Counted from the stretch's first letter, positions 36,362-47,617 are shown. The stretch: DNA of 64,000 nt from BJ22 sp021298375 (GCA_046343015.1 JBKDOL010000039.1:41323-105322); one strand, 5' to 3'. The notes: generated by a model not told the origin, from the letters alone. Translations and numbers: made by a program.

Positions 36362-36733
36362 ATGGAACTGGGCGCGTTTTCGGTCAGCTTGGCGGTAAAG
36401 GACCTGATTGCCTCCCAAGCCTTTTACGAGCAATTGGGCTTTCGCGTTTTTCACGGTGATCCCGGCCAGCATTGGTTAATCATGCGCAACGGGAATTGCG
36501 TTCTTGGGCTATTCCAGGGGATGTTCGAAAAGAACATGCTGACCTTTAATCCCGGATGGGATCAGGCAGCGCAGCCGACTGAGTCCTTTACTGACATTCG
36601 CGAATTGCAACGGGAACTGAAGTCCCGCGGAATGGGGTTCCTGCAGGAGGCTGATGAAGGGGGCCAGGGGCCCGCCAGTTTTCTGCTGCTCGATCCGGAT
36701 GGGAATCCGGTCTTAGTCGACCAGCATCGCTAA
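36362..36733 (+). CDS. VOC-family (glyoxalase-like) protein
   Basis: The 123-residue product is one vicinal-oxygen-chelate domain of two beta-alpha-beta-beta-beta units: FSVSLAVKDLIASQAFYEQLGFRVF, then WLIMRNGNCVLGLFQG, and later the SRGMGFLQEAD and SFLLLDPDGNPVLVDQH strands. The usual metal ligands are not clearly all present (the strand-4 glutamate position reads V in NPVLVDQ), so it may be a binding protein rather than an enzyme. GAGGG lies upstream of the ATG. Confidence 0.82.
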   Translation: MELGAFSVSLAVKDLIASQAFYEQLGFRVFHGDPGQHWLIMRNGNCVLGLFQGMFEKNMLTFNPGWDQAAQPTESFTDIRELQRELKSRGMGFLQEADEGGQGPASFLLLDPDGNPVLVDQHR

Positions 36734-37052
36734 GGCGGCGGTAAAACCAAGCGGGCTCTGCGGTAAAACCAAGCGGGCTCTGCGATTGCAAAACCAAGCG
36801 GGCTCTGCGATTGCAAAACCAAGAGGGCTCTGCGATTGCAAAACCAAGAGGGCTCTGCGATTGCCGCATCTGGTCTCCGCGCGGGGTGGGTGGACGCCAT
36901 GTTCACCCGGGGAAGTTATCCGACGTTTCGGATAAACTGTTATTGCGGTCTGAGCACGGGTTTTCGGATGGGCTCAAGACGGCGGAGAGCTACCACCCAG
37001 TTCTCCGTTTTGAGCAGCGGAAACGGCAACAAGAATCTGTCAGGTTAGGCTG
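36734..37052. other. 319-bp gap with tandem repeat upstream of a sensor kinase
   Basis: The first 130 bases are a tandem repeat (36738-36865). The rest (about 36870-37052) is the upstream region of the histidine kinase gene. No gene is seen. Confidence 0.5.
36738..36865. repeat. 22/25-bp tandem repeat, five copies
   Basis: Two 22-bp units beginning GCGGTAAAACCAAGCGGGCT are followed by three 25-bp units in which GCGATTGC replaces GCGGT. The last two carry AAGAGGG in place of AAGCGGG. The stepwise change of unit along the array is the trace of repeated local duplication. Confidence 0.9.
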
Positions 37053-39152
<2,100 letters not shown>

Positions 39153-39174
39153 CCGGGCGTGTCTTCGAGGTTGC

Positions 39175-40566
39175 TCAGGTCTGGGGTTGGTCGAGCCCCA
39201 AGCGGCGCATTTTCTTGTAGAGCGTGGTCCGATTGACTCCCAACTGATCGGCGGTCAGATTCCGATTCCAATTGTTCTCCCGCAAGACTTGCAGGATGAT
39301 TTGTCGCTCCGGCCCCTCCAGCGCTTCCTTCAGGGTCTGCCGGCCAGTCACCCGCGCTTGCAGCAGCGGGAGCGACGGGCTGGCTTGAATCACATGCGGC
39401 GGAAGGTCTTCCAGAGTGACTCGCGGACCGCGTCCGAGCAAAACGGCCCGCTCGATTACATTCTGCAGTTCGCGAATGTTGCCCGGCCAGCTGTACTGCT
39501 GTAAGACGTCCAGCGCAGCAGGTTCGAAACCTTCCAGCTTCCGTCCCGTTTCAGCGCAGTTTTGGCGAAGGAAATGTTCGGCCAGAGCCGGAATGTCGCT
39601 GGTTCGATCTTTCAGGCCGGGCAATTGCAGGTTGATCACGTTGATTCGGTAATACAGGTCTTGGCGGAAGCGACCCGCGGCGACGGCATCGGCCAGCTCC
39701 TCATTGGTGGCGAGGATGACCCGCGTATTCACCTTGATCGTTTTGGTTCCGCCCACCTGCTCGAACTCGAACTCCTGCAACACGCGAAGCAGTTTGACTT
39801 GCAGGCTGGGAGATGCTGTCCCGATTTCGTCGAGGAACAGGGTCCCGCCATCGGCCAATTTGAATTTACCCTCCTTGTTGCCGGTCGCACCGGTGAACGA
39901 GCCGGCGACGTGGCCGAACAATTCGCTCTCCAGAAGGTTCTCCGGAAGTGCTCCGCAGGCTACCTCGATGAAGGGGCCATTTCGCCTCTCGGAGCGCCGA
40001 TGAATGGCCCGGGCAAGCAGGGATTTACCCGTGCCGCTTTGTCCCGTGATCAGGATGGTCGAGCGGGTCGGGGCAACCGAATCAACCATCTCGAACACCC
40101 GTTTCATCCGCGGGTCGCGGCCAATCACATTCTCCAAACCGAATTGCTGGTCCAACTGGCGTTTGAGATGCTGGTTCTCCGTCAAAACCTGTTGTTGGGT
40201 GACGGCCCGATTGATCGCCAGCAGCAATTCCTCATCGATCAAGGGCTTGGTTAATAAGTCAAAAGCCCCGGCCCGGAGCGCTTCGACTCCCGTGTCCGGA
40301 CCTGCGTAACCAGTCATCATTACGACGTTGGTTTGGGGGTATTTCTGACGGCATTGCTGCAGCAGGCTGAAGCCATCTTCTTCGCCCAGTCGGATGTCGA
40401 CCAAAGCCAGCGTGAATGAATGGCTGGCAAGCAGGTCCAAGGCCTGAGCTCCATTGCTGGCCAACCCGACCTGGAAGCCTTGCTCGCTGAGCCATTGGCC
40501 CATCGAGTCAAGCAGGTGGCGGTCGTCGTCGACCAAGAGGAGCGAGATGGGCGATTTGCGTTTCAT
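39175..40566 (-). CDS. NtrC-type sigma-54 response regulator
   Basis: The 463-residue product has a receiver (1-120, D57 the phosphorylation site), an AAA+ domain (about 143-375; Walker A GQSGTGKS 175-182, Walker B GTLFLDEIG 241-249) and a Fis-type helix-turn-helix (about 415-460). The sigma-54 contact loop reads GSFTGA (222-227) rather than the consensus GAFTGA. Such regulators activate sigma-54 promoters by ATP hydrolysis. It converges on the hybrid kinase with 22 bases between stops and reads away from the 848-bp gap. Confidence 0.92.
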   Translation of the reverse strand: MKRKSPISLLLVDDDRHLLDSMGQWLSEQGFQVGLASNGAQALDLLASHSFTLALVDIRLGEEDGFSLLQQCRQKYPQTNVVMMTGYAGPDTGVEALRAGAFDLLTKPLIDEELLLAINRAVTQQQVLTENQHLKRQLDQQFGLENVIGRDPRMKRVFEMVDSVAPTRSTILITGQSGTGKSLLARAIHRRSERRNGPFIEVACGALPENLLESELFGHVAGSFTGATGNKEGKFKLADGGTLFLDEIGTASPSLQVKLLRVLQEFEFEQVGGTKTIKVNTRVILATNEELADAVAAGRFRQDLYYRINVINLQLPGLKDRTSDIPALAEHFLRQNCAETGRKLEGFEPAALDVLQQYSWPGNIRELQNVIERAVLLGRGPRVTLEDLPPHVIQASPSLPLLQARVTGRQTLKEALEGPERQIILQVLRENNWNRNLTADQLGVNRTTLYKKMRRLGLDQPQT

Positions 40567-40824
40567 TTTTTACTTGAGCCCAGAGTGCCTTGTTTCCAAA
40601 ACTCCACGGAGTGTTGTAGAATATGTAGGTCACGTTGCGATCCTCCGCAAATTTCTGACAGGCTTCCGCGTCCCACTGAGCGGTCGAAAGCCGGGAGCGT
40701 CCCTGACAATCGTCAGGTCCGCTACAACCGCTGCTTTCCTCTGAATCGGTTTGACGCCGCGGCAGTCGCGGGAAATCAGGGAATCCAACCACAGCTTCAC
40801 TCGTCTCTCCGGGAGTTGTGGGAC

Positions 40825-40833
40825 GTGACTCAC
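40825..40833. promoter_or_regulatory. Candidate operator, copy 1
   Basis: GTGACTCAC is a palindrome about its central base. It is one of two copies in the divergent regulator gap and lies about 260 bp upstream of the NtrC-type start. Confidence 0.3.
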
Positions 40834-41132
40834 CGTGTGCCGTCCTGTTGCGCCAGGCTCGGAAGTTGCTCCCGAAATCGATCGGTGCTGCGGCTTTTTT
40901 GACTGAGCTGCTTTGACAGCCACGAACCGTCGTCTCTGTTTGAATACCTGACTTTTCCGGGTCGCTGCCGACTTTGGGGCAGGCTGGCACGGAAGCTCGA
41001 TCCATTCGGGTCTTCCCCAGTCTCTCTACAAGCCGCCGCGGTTGGACTTGCCAACGCTCTCCATTTCCACGGTACCGATTGCTGACCTCTGAGGGTTCGG
41101 CAAATTCGGACCGGCAGAGCGAGTCCGGACAT

Positions 41133-41141
41133 GTGACTCAC
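41133..41141. promoter_or_regulatory. Candidate operator, copy 2
   Basis: Second copy of GTGACTCAC, about 275 bp upstream of the LuxR-type start. The two copies lie at similar distances from the two divergent genes. Confidence 0.3.
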
Positions 41142-41414
41142 GTTTGGCAAGTGAGAACGGAGCAGGTTGGAATCCGGATGGGCAAGACCTTTGGTTGCCA
41201 GACGGGCAGGGAAGATTGGTTCGTACTCTGTATCAAGACTCCGGTGCCCGCCTCGATCTGTTCATATCTCTAATCAGCCCATCTTTTTTGGGGGCGCAAC
41301 GATCGTGTGTTTGCGGGTTGTTCCGGGGCGGGTTCTCCGTGCTCCGGCGAAGATGGAATCGGGAATTGGCTGCTTCGAGTCGTCGCCAATTCTAAATGTG
41401 GGGCAAATGGTGAG

Positions 41415-42059
41415 ATGAAAATTCGAATCTATTTGGTAGACGACCAGCCGGTCGTCTACGAGGGCTTGACCGCAGCTGCTGAACGCTCCGGTTGGTCGGG
41501 AAGTTTTATTGTTCGCAAGACGCTTGCTGAAGTTTTGGAAAAAGGACCCGAACTCAAGGCCGGTGAGGCGATTGTGTGTGAGCTTCGGGTGGGCAAGGAA
41601 AGCCTGCTGGACCTGCTTGAGGGAAAGCGGCAAGAGCCTTGGGTTAAACGAGTGATCGTTTTTTCGGGACATGCCGACCAGCTGAGCGTTGCCAAATCCC
41701 TCTCGATTGGCGTGTTTGACTTTGTTGCCAAAACAAGCCCGGTGCCGAATCTGTTCGAGGCCATTGAGCGGGCCGTCCGTGGCGACCAGCCAAATCCCGA
41801 AAGCCTGATGCTGGAAACCAAGGCCCGGCTGCGACGCCCGCGGCAGAATGTGAGCAACGAGATTCCGTTGACCAAACGCGAATGGCAGGTTCTCCAGCAC
41901 ATCGCCATCGGCCTGAGCAATCGGGAGATTGGTCGCGCCTTGGGGATCAGCGTGGAAACGGCCAAGGAACACGTGCAAAACATTCTGAGGAAACTCGACG
42001 TCACGGACCGGACTCAAGCCGCGGTTTGGGCTGTCCGGCACGAGGTTGTCGACGCCTGA
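41415..42059 (+). CDS. LuxR-type response regulator with atypical receiver
   Basis: The 214-residue product has a receiver-like domain (1-125) and a LuxR/FixJ helix-turn-helix (about 150-212; LTKREWQVLQHIAIGLSNRE, then a recognition helix in SVETAKEHVQNILRKL). In the receiver the acidic pair D9-D10, S84 and K106 are conserved, but the phospho-acceptor Asp is replaced by E56 (IVCELRV). Glu at this site often mimics the phosphorylated state, so the protein may be active without a kinase or be regulated by other means. Start at 41415 (MKIRIYLVDDQ) fits the family; the longer frame from 41307 does not. Confidence 0.88.
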   Translation: MKIRIYLVDDQPVVYEGLTAAAERSGWSGSFIVRKTLAEVLEKGPELKAGEAIVCELRVGKESLLDLLEGKRQEPWVKRVIVFSGHADQLSVAKSLSIGVFDFVAKTSPVPNLFEAIERAVRGDQPNPESLMLETKARLRRPRQNVSNEIPLTKREWQVLQHIAIGLSNREIGRALGISVETAKEHVQNILRKLDVTDRTQAAVWAVRHEVVDA

Positions 42060-42094
42060 CACCTGAGCCGACTTGACACCTGAGCCGACTTGAC
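42057..42094. repeat. 17-bp direct repeat, two copies
   Basis: GACACCTGAGCCGACTT occurs twice in a row, beginning at the stop codon of the LuxR-type gene, followed by a further TGAC. Confidence 0.75.
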
Positions 42095-42251
42095 TGGATG
42101 GCAGCGGCGAACGCAGTAGTTGCAGAACTTGCGACCTTGGCTGACGCCACTTTCGGCAAGCCGGTTTAGGCCGTGGCTCGTTCGCTGTGGGGACGCCGTG
42201 CGCTGTGGAACTACCGCGAGCTTGAGCCCGTTCCGGACTGGAATCGGTGGC

Positions 42252-43337
42252 TCACTTGAAATCTGCCAGATAGCGAAGCATTCGGGCTTCCAAATCGACG
42301 AGGTCGCTTCCGAATACTCGCACAAAGTCCTCTGTGCGCTGCTGTGATCCGTATTCCCGGAATTCGCCCCGACCGCCAACCCGTTTGACGTACTGCGCGT
42401 ATTTTTCCGGATGCAGTTCGGCGAGAAAAAAGGTCAGCCCCCAGGCATAGCCATAGGCCTTTTGGGGAGAGCTTCGGAACAACTCATCAGAGCTAATCAG
42501 TTCCGGCAGCACACCCGAAGTCTGGCCTTTCTTGGCCTGCTTTTTCAGGTAAGCCAGCCAATCCCGGTTCACTCTTTGTTTGAGCCCGGGGTACGCTGCC
42601 CCGTTGTGGATTCCGGGAGCTTCAAACATGGTCGCCAAGCCCTCGGTAAACCAGCGTGGCATCGGAGCGAAGCGGCTGTGGATCCCGGTGTTGAAAGCGA
42701 TTTGGTGAGTCGCTTCGTGGACCAGTGTCGAAAAGGTCTCCTCGCCCCGGCCGGCGTCGCTCTGGTCGTAAGTAATGGTCCGATTGCTGCGGGGGGAGTA
42801 GTAGCCGACGACATGCGGACTGTGGTTTTCCGGTTGGTACTTCTGCAGAAAACGGTCGAACTCCGTCCGCGTATTGAGCACGACAGCAACCAGCGGGAAA
42901 TCGGGACTGCTCGTCGCGACCCCCCGCAGATGGAAGTATTGCTGTGACCGGATAAACTGCTCCTCAAATGGCAAAGCGCACTCCCGCGACTTGCCCGGTG
43001 GGTGGACGACCAGATAGTTTCCGACATGCGAGACTTCATAGGCTCGGCCAAATTCTTCCCGTAAGCCATCGGCAATGGTTTGCGCGGTGAACGGCGTGAA
43101 TCTGGCTGCGACCAGATTGGGTGCGGAACTTCCCTCCCGCGCCACCACCTTCATCCGCCCATCGCGTTGCAGCAACACATAGTTATCAGCGTCCTCTGCC
43201 AGCAGGGCTCCCGTATACTGCTTCGTTCCCCGCGAAAACTGCACGGTCTGCAGTTTCTCGACGCCACTTTGGCCTGAGGCAGCTTGGATAGTCAGGCCCA
43301 GTAATGTCAGTCCGACGAAAAGCAATCTTGGCAGCAT
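42252..43337 (-). CDS. DUF1570 family putative metallopeptidase, secreted
   Basis: The 361-residue product has a signal peptide (MLPRLLFVGLTLLGLTIQAA, cleavage near residue 22). The C-terminal half has the zinc-peptidase motif HEATH in TLVHEATHQIAFN followed by PRWFTEGLATMFE, where the Glu is the likely third zinc ligand. DUF1570 is a gluzincin-like family common in Planctomycetes; substrates are unknown. The start at 43337 is chosen because a frame open to 43682 would put about 115 non-family residues before the signal peptide. It is divergent from the gene at 43549. Confidence 0.86.
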   Translation of the reverse strand: MLPRLLFVGLTLLGLTIQAASGQSGVEKLQTVQFSRGTKQYTGALLAEDADNYVLLQRDGRMKVVAREGSSAPNLVAARFTPFTAQTIADGLREEFGRAYEVSHVGNYLVVHPPGKSRECALPFEEQFIRSQQYFHLRGVATSSPDFPLVAVVLNTRTEFDRFLQKYQPENHSPHVVGYYSPRSNRTITYDQSDAGRGEETFSTLVHEATHQIAFNTGIHSRFAPMPRWFTEGLATMFEAPGIHNGAAYPGLKQRVNRDWLAYLKKQAKKGQTSGVLPELISSDELFRSSPQKAYGYAWGLTFFLAELHPEKYAQYVKRVGGRGEFREYGSQQRTEDFVRVFGSDLVDLEARMLRYLADFK

Positions 43338-43548
43338 GGAAGTAGCTCGGAAAGGCCCAAAAAGTCTCGGCAAGAGGGGAAAGTGTCCCTGAAAAACTCT
43401 AGGTCGCATGGCCGGCAATCCACCGACCGGTGTGGATTCTCGGGCCTTTCGCCCTGATAATCTCGGAACGCAGATCTGTCGCAACCTGCACGACCGGTAT
43501 CGCTGGTCGCTGGAAACAGTCTTGGCCTTTTCCAAAGAGCTTTCTCCG

Positions 43549-44835
43549 ATGCGCGCCATCACCCTGTTTTTCTGCCTCTGGTTCCCCTGCTGCCTTGCGG
43601 CGCAGGAGGTGGCGCCCACTGACCCGCTGGAACTGAGTGAGGCAGTGCTCAAGTTGGAGGAGAAACTCGGCTCGCAGAGCATCCCTGAGCGCGATGCGGC
43701 GGAGCAAAAGTTAACTGAGTGGGGCCTGCCAGTCCTCGACCACCTCTCACCAGTCTCGGATAGTCAGTCCAGCGACCTTCAGCAGCGACTGCAACGGATC
43801 CGGGTTGAGTTAGAGCGCCTGGCGGTGATTGCGGTGAGCAACCCGTCGAAGGTGCAGCTTGGCGGAAAGCTGACGCTTGCTCAGGCTTTGTCCGCCATTC
43901 AAAAACAGACCGGGAATGTAATCGAAGCAAACGTCCCGGCGGAATTGCTCCAACGGGAGCACGTCTGGCAAGACCAGCCCGTCGAGTTCTGGAATGCACT
44001 GAGCCAAATCCTCTCGGCCTACCCGCTGAGAGTCGACCCTTATGGAGGTCAGCCGCAAAGCTTGTCGCTCGTCGAGCAGGGGCCAATTGCTCCAGGTGCT
44101 GGTAACGTGCCTCCGAGCGCGGTTGCCAATGTGCTGTGGTGCGAACTGACACGGATTGATGCCACGCGGAATTTTCTTAATCCCGAATTGAGCCGGATGA
44201 CATTCGGCTTGGTAATTCGCTGGGAGCCCCGCCTGAGGCCAATCTCCATCGACATCCCTCAAGCCTCGCTGAAGATCGTCGACGAATACGACAAGACTTG
44301 GGAATTGGCGAACAGCGAAACGGTCTTCTACGGGATGGTCCAGCCGGAGATTCCCGAGTTGGAGTTCAATTTGGAGCAACCGCTGCTCGACCGGCAGATC
44401 GAGGAAATCAAGTCGCTTTCCGGCGTCTGTTCAGCCGTGCTTCCGGGCAGGATTGAGAATTTTGAGTTTCGGGGGATTGGGACTGTCCCTCCCGACACAC
44501 GTCAAACCAAGGGGGGAGCGACGGTAACTTACGACGGCTTGCTGAAAATGGACGATCTTTACGGGGCGCGACTCGCACTCAGTTTTTCGGAAGAAAACAA
44601 TGCACTCGAATCCCATCAAAGCTGGGCCTACCAGAACGAGTGCTTTCTGCAAACCGCTGACGGTCGACGCATTGATTCCATCGGCACGGAAACCTATCAG
44701 CAGGAGAACGCCCGGCTGGGGGTCATGTACTTTTTTCCAGAGTACCCAGCGGATGCCAAATTGGTTTACCGCACGCCAGCCGCGATCGTCAAAGTCCAAA
44801 TCCCGTTTCAGCTCAAGGGGATCAAGCTGCCGTGA
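43549..44835 (+). CDS. Secreted protein of unknown function, 428 residues
   Basis: The product has a short signal peptide (MRAITLFFCLWFPCCLAAQE). A helical stretch rich in Glu and Leu follows (about 25-95), then a segment LTLAQALSAIQKQTGNVIEA (about 103-122), which resembles the small alpha/beta modules of secretin N-terminal domains. The C-terminal half is beta-rich. The layout is often seen in planctomycete secreted proteins; I cannot name a function. Its stop overlaps the next start by four bases (GTGA), so it is coupled to the parvulin gene. Confidence 0.72.
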   Translation: MRAITLFFCLWFPCCLAAQEVAPTDPLELSEAVLKLEEKLGSQSIPERDAAEQKLTEWGLPVLDHLSPVSDSQSSDLQQRLQRIRVELERLAVIAVSNPSKVQLGGKLTLAQALSAIQKQTGNVIEANVPAELLQREHVWQDQPVEFWNALSQILSAYPLRVDPYGGQPQSLSLVEQGPIAPGAGNVPPSAVANVLWCELTRIDATRNFLNPELSRMTFGLVIRWEPRLRPISIDIPQASLKIVDEYDKTWELANSETVFYGMVQPEIPELEFNLEQPLLDRQIEEIKSLSGVCSAVLPGRIENFEFRGIGTVPPDTRQTKGGATVTYDGLLKMDDLYGARLALSFSEENNALESHQSWAYQNECFLQTADGRRIDSIGTETYQQENARLGVMYFFPEYPADAKLVYRTPAAIVKVQIPFQLKGIKLP

Positions 44836-45776
44836 AGCTTTCGATCGACTCGGGGAATTCGCTGGCTTTTTTCCTGGTGCCCGTCCTGCTGGCGCTGATT
44901 TCAGCGAGAGGGGCTTTCAGCCAGACCGCGGACAACTCCCTCATCGCTGCCCGTGTGGACGGATTCGAAATTCGTGAAGTTCGGGTCGAAGCGTATCTCC
45001 AGCGAACGGTTCCGGGCTGGCCGCTGGCGAAAGAGCAGCAGCCGCCAGCGCGCGCGGCGGCTGCTGAGCATCTGATCAAACGGCAGCTGGTGTTGGCATC
45101 GCTGCGCCTTGCGGGACTCGGCTCGACGCCGACCGAACTGGAATGGAAACGGGACGAACTGCGCGCCCAACTCCAACGAGTTGGAAAGACGCTGAATGAT
45201 CACCTCGATGCCAGCAACCTTTCCGAGGAGGAGTTGCGGAATGACATGGATTGGGAACTTGCGTGGAAGAAATACCTCGCCCGGACGTTGACCGCAGAAC
45301 GGCTCGAGCAGGAGTATCGGGCTCATTCGCGAGATTTTGACGGAACGGAACTTCATGTCGCTCAGATCCTGCTTCCCGCCGAACCTGCCGAAGCGCAGAC
45401 CGATGGGCTGGCCAGGGCCGAGCAACTCGCCCAGCGGCTGAGGCGCGGAGAACTCGACTGGAACTCTGCTGTGCGCGGTCATTCCATCTCGCCCAGTCGC
45501 GAGCGGGATGGCGACCTCGGTTGGATTCGCCGCCAGGAGCCGATGCCTGAGGAGTTTTCTCGGACTGCTTTCGCTTTGATTGAGGGTGAAATTTCGGCTC
45601 CGCTGGCTTCGAAATTCGGGGTGCACCTGATCAAGTGTCTGGAAGTTCGACCGGGCAAGCTTCAGTTTGGCGACGTGCGAGATGAGGTTTATCGGGTCGT
45701 CATGGAAGCTGAGTTTCGGCGGCTTGCCGCGGAAATGCGTCCAAAAGTTGACGTTTGGGTTCGCCCCCGGAATTAG
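44832..45776 (+). CDS. Parvulin-type peptidyl-prolyl isomerase, secreted
   Basis: The 314-residue product has a signal peptide (about 1-35), an N-terminal helical chaperone-like region of the SurA/PrsA kind (about 40-165), and a parvulin domain (about 172-285): LHVAQILLPAE, GELDWNSAVRGHSISPSRER, GDLGWIRRQEPMPEEF and SKFGVHLIKCLEV. It should assist folding of exported proteins. The GTG start overlaps the preceding stop. By coupling it may serve the secreted protein encoded ahead of it. Confidence 0.88.
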   Translation: MKLSIDSGNSLAFFLVPVLLALISARGAFSQTADNSLIAARVDGFEIREVRVEAYLQRTVPGWPLAKEQQPPARAAAAEHLIKRQLVLASLRLAGLGSTPTELEWKRDELRAQLQRVGKTLNDHLDASNLSEEELRNDMDWELAWKKYLARTLTAERLEQEYRAHSRDFDGTELHVAQILLPAEPAEAQTDGLARAEQLAQRLRRGELDWNSAVRGHSISPSRERDGDLGWIRRQEPMPEEFSRTAFALIEGEISAPLASKFGVHLIKCLEVRPGKLQFGDVRDEVYRVVMEAEFRRLAAEMRPKVDVWVRPRN

Positions 45777-45821
45777 CATCGGGATTGGTTGCCGGCAACG
45801 ATTTCTTTCGGAGTGGTATGA

Positions 45822-47525
45822 ATGGCTCGGATTATCGTCTACTTGTTGCTGGCCTTTGGTTGGACCTTCGGGCTGTCCGGTCAGGACCGGATCACGGGGC
45901 TGGGATTTGCAACCCGCTCCGAGGTGATCGCCAAGCATTGCATGGCTGCGACCAGCCAGCCGCTGGCGACTCAAGTCGCGCTCGATGTGATGCGGCGTGG
46001 AGGTAACGCCGTTGACGCTGCGATTGCTGCCAATGCCGCCCTGGGATTGATGGAGCCAACGGGCAATGGCATCGGTGGCGACTTGTTTGCGATCGTCTGG
46101 ATTCAAAAAGAGCAACGCCTCTATGGGCTGAATGCCAGTGGCCGCTCGCCCAAGTCGCTCAGTTATGAACAGCTCAAAGCCGAACTGGCCAAACAAAATC
46201 GGGAGCTGATCCCATCGTTGGGGCCCTTGCCCGTTTCGGTACCTGGTTGTGTGGACGGCTGGTTTGAACTGCATGGCCGCTTTGGCAGAGTTTCGATGGA
46301 GCAGGTGTTGCAGCCCGCAATCGACTACGCGCGGGAGGGCTTTCCCGTTTCCGAACTGATCGCCCATTACTGGGAGCGGAGCGGTGGGCTGGCGCGGTAT
46401 CCAGGATTTGCCGACACGTTTCTGCCGGGAGGCAAGGCGCCGCGAAAAGGCGAGTTGTTCCGAAATCCCGCCCTCGCGGAGACGCTGGAGAAAATCGCTC
46501 GGAATGGGCGGGACGAGTTTTATCGGGGCGAAACGGCGAAGCAGATCGACGCCTTCATGAAACGCGTCGGTGGTTACCTCAGCTATGAGGACTTGGCGAG
46601 CCACCGCTCGGAATGGGTCGATCCCGTCTCGGTCGATTATCGCGGCTACAAAGTCTGGGAGTTACCGCCCAACGGACAGGGAATCGCCGCACTGCAAATG
46701 CTCGGGATGCTCAAGGCGTTCGACCTCAAAGCAGCGGGCTTCGGCAGCCCCAGTCATTTGCACTGGTTTGTCGAGGCGAAAAAGTTGGCCTTTGAGGATC
46801 GGGCCAAATTCTACGCTGACCCGGAGTTTCATCGCTTGCCGGTTGCCGAGTTGATCTCCGACACTTACCTCCGTCAACGCAGTCAATTGATCGGGGGGCG
46901 AGCCGCACAGCGCGTGGCTGCGGGGAACCCGGCTTTGGAAGACGGCGACACGATCTACCTGACTGTGGCTGACCAGGACCGCAACATGGTCTCGCTGATT
47001 CAGAGCAACTATCGCGGGTTCGGGTCCGGTCTCTGCCCGGATGGACTTGGTTTTTGTCTCCAGGACCGTGGTGAGATGTTTGACATGACGCCGGGGCGTT
47101 TCAATACCTACGCGCCTGGCAAGCGTCCCTTCCATACAATCATCCCCGCGTTTGTCACGAAAGACGACCAGCCATTCCTGAGCTTTGGCGTGATGGGAGG
47201 CGCCACGCAACCCCAAGGGCATGTTCAAATCATCCTCAACATTGTCGATTTCGGGATGAATATTCAGGAGGCGGGGGATGCACCGCGAATTCTCCACAAC
47301 GGCAGTTCCGAGCCGACCGGCGAACGGATGACGGACGGCGGCAATGTCGTCCTCGAGTCTGGTTTTGAGTACGCCACGATTCGGGAATTGCTGGGCCGCG
47401 GTCACAAGGTGGGCTTCGAGGTCGGGAACTACGGCGGCTATCAGGCCATTCGCTACGATCCGAAAAATGATGTCTATTATGGCGCCTCGGAGTCGCGCAA
47501 AGACGGTCAGGCGGCCGGATTTTGA
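45822..47525 (+). CDS. ggt: Gamma-glutamyltransferase
   Basis: The enzyme splits gamma-glutamyl bonds of glutathione and related compounds in the periplasm. It is made as a proenzyme that cleaves itself before a Thr, which then becomes the nucleophile. The 567-residue product has a signal peptide (about 1-20), the large-subunit MRRGGNAVDAAIAA and GNGIGGDLFAIVW motifs, the cleavage site with T377 in EDGDTIYLTVAD, and the small-subunit GVMGGATQPQGHVQIILN. In E. coli the site reads TTHYS; the second Thr and His are Ile and Tyr here, so this belongs to the broader Ggt-like group and activity should not be assumed to be on glutathione alone. Confidence 0.9.
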   Translation: MARIIVYLLLAFGWTFGLSGQDRITGLGFATRSEVIAKHCMAATSQPLATQVALDVMRRGGNAVDAAIAANAALGLMEPTGNGIGGDLFAIVWIQKEQRLYGLNASGRSPKSLSYEQLKAELAKQNRELIPSLGPLPVSVPGCVDGWFELHGRFGRVSMEQVLQPAIDYAREGFPVSELIAHYWERSGGLARYPGFADTFLPGGKAPRKGELFRNPALAETLEKIARNGRDEFYRGETAKQIDAFMKRVGGYLSYEDLASHRSEWVDPVSVDYRGYKVWELPPNGQGIAALQMLGMLKAFDLKAAGFGSPSHLHWFVEAKKLAFEDRAKFYADPEFHRLPVAELISDTYLRQRSQLIGGRAAQRVAAGNPALEDGDTIYLTVADQDRNMVSLIQSNYRGFGSGLCPDGLGFCLQDRGEMFDMTPGRFNTYAPGKRPFHTIIPAFVTKDDQPFLSFGVMGGATQPQGHVQIILNIVDFGMNIQEAGDAPRILHNGSSEPTGERMTDGGNVVLESGFEYATIRELLGRGHKVGFEVGNYGGYQAIRYDPKNDVYYGASESRKDGQAAGF

Positions 47526-47617
47526 ACTCGGCCGAATCAATCTTGGCAAGACTTCGTTTCGGATCCAGAATTCGGGCTGTTTGAAATCAGGGCGGTCGCT
47601 GCAGGAGTTGCAACAGG

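Larger units (their letters stand above)
40567..41414. other. 848-bp divergent gap between two response regulators
   Basis: This is the longest gap in the window. It lies upstream of both the NtrC-type (minus) and LuxR-type (plus) genes. The nonamer palindrome GTGACTCAC occurs at 40825-40833 and 41133-41141, each preceded by GGAC within two bases. No -24/-12 promoter could be assigned. Several short open frames run through it (for example 40508-41005 minus), but none has a protein-like composition. Confidence 0.5.

Noticed and set aside
40508..41005. 165-codon minus-strand open frame in the regulator gap
   Set aside because: It overlaps the start of the NtrC-type gene, and its product has irregular composition with no domain.
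43338..43682. N-terminal extension of the DUF1570 peptidase
   Set aside because: It would bury a clear signal peptide and overlaps the start region of the divergent gene.
44901..46604. 567-codon minus-strand open frame
   Set aside because: It is antisense to the parvulin and gamma-glutamyltransferase genes, whose motifs are unambiguous; long antisense frames are common in high-GC DNA.
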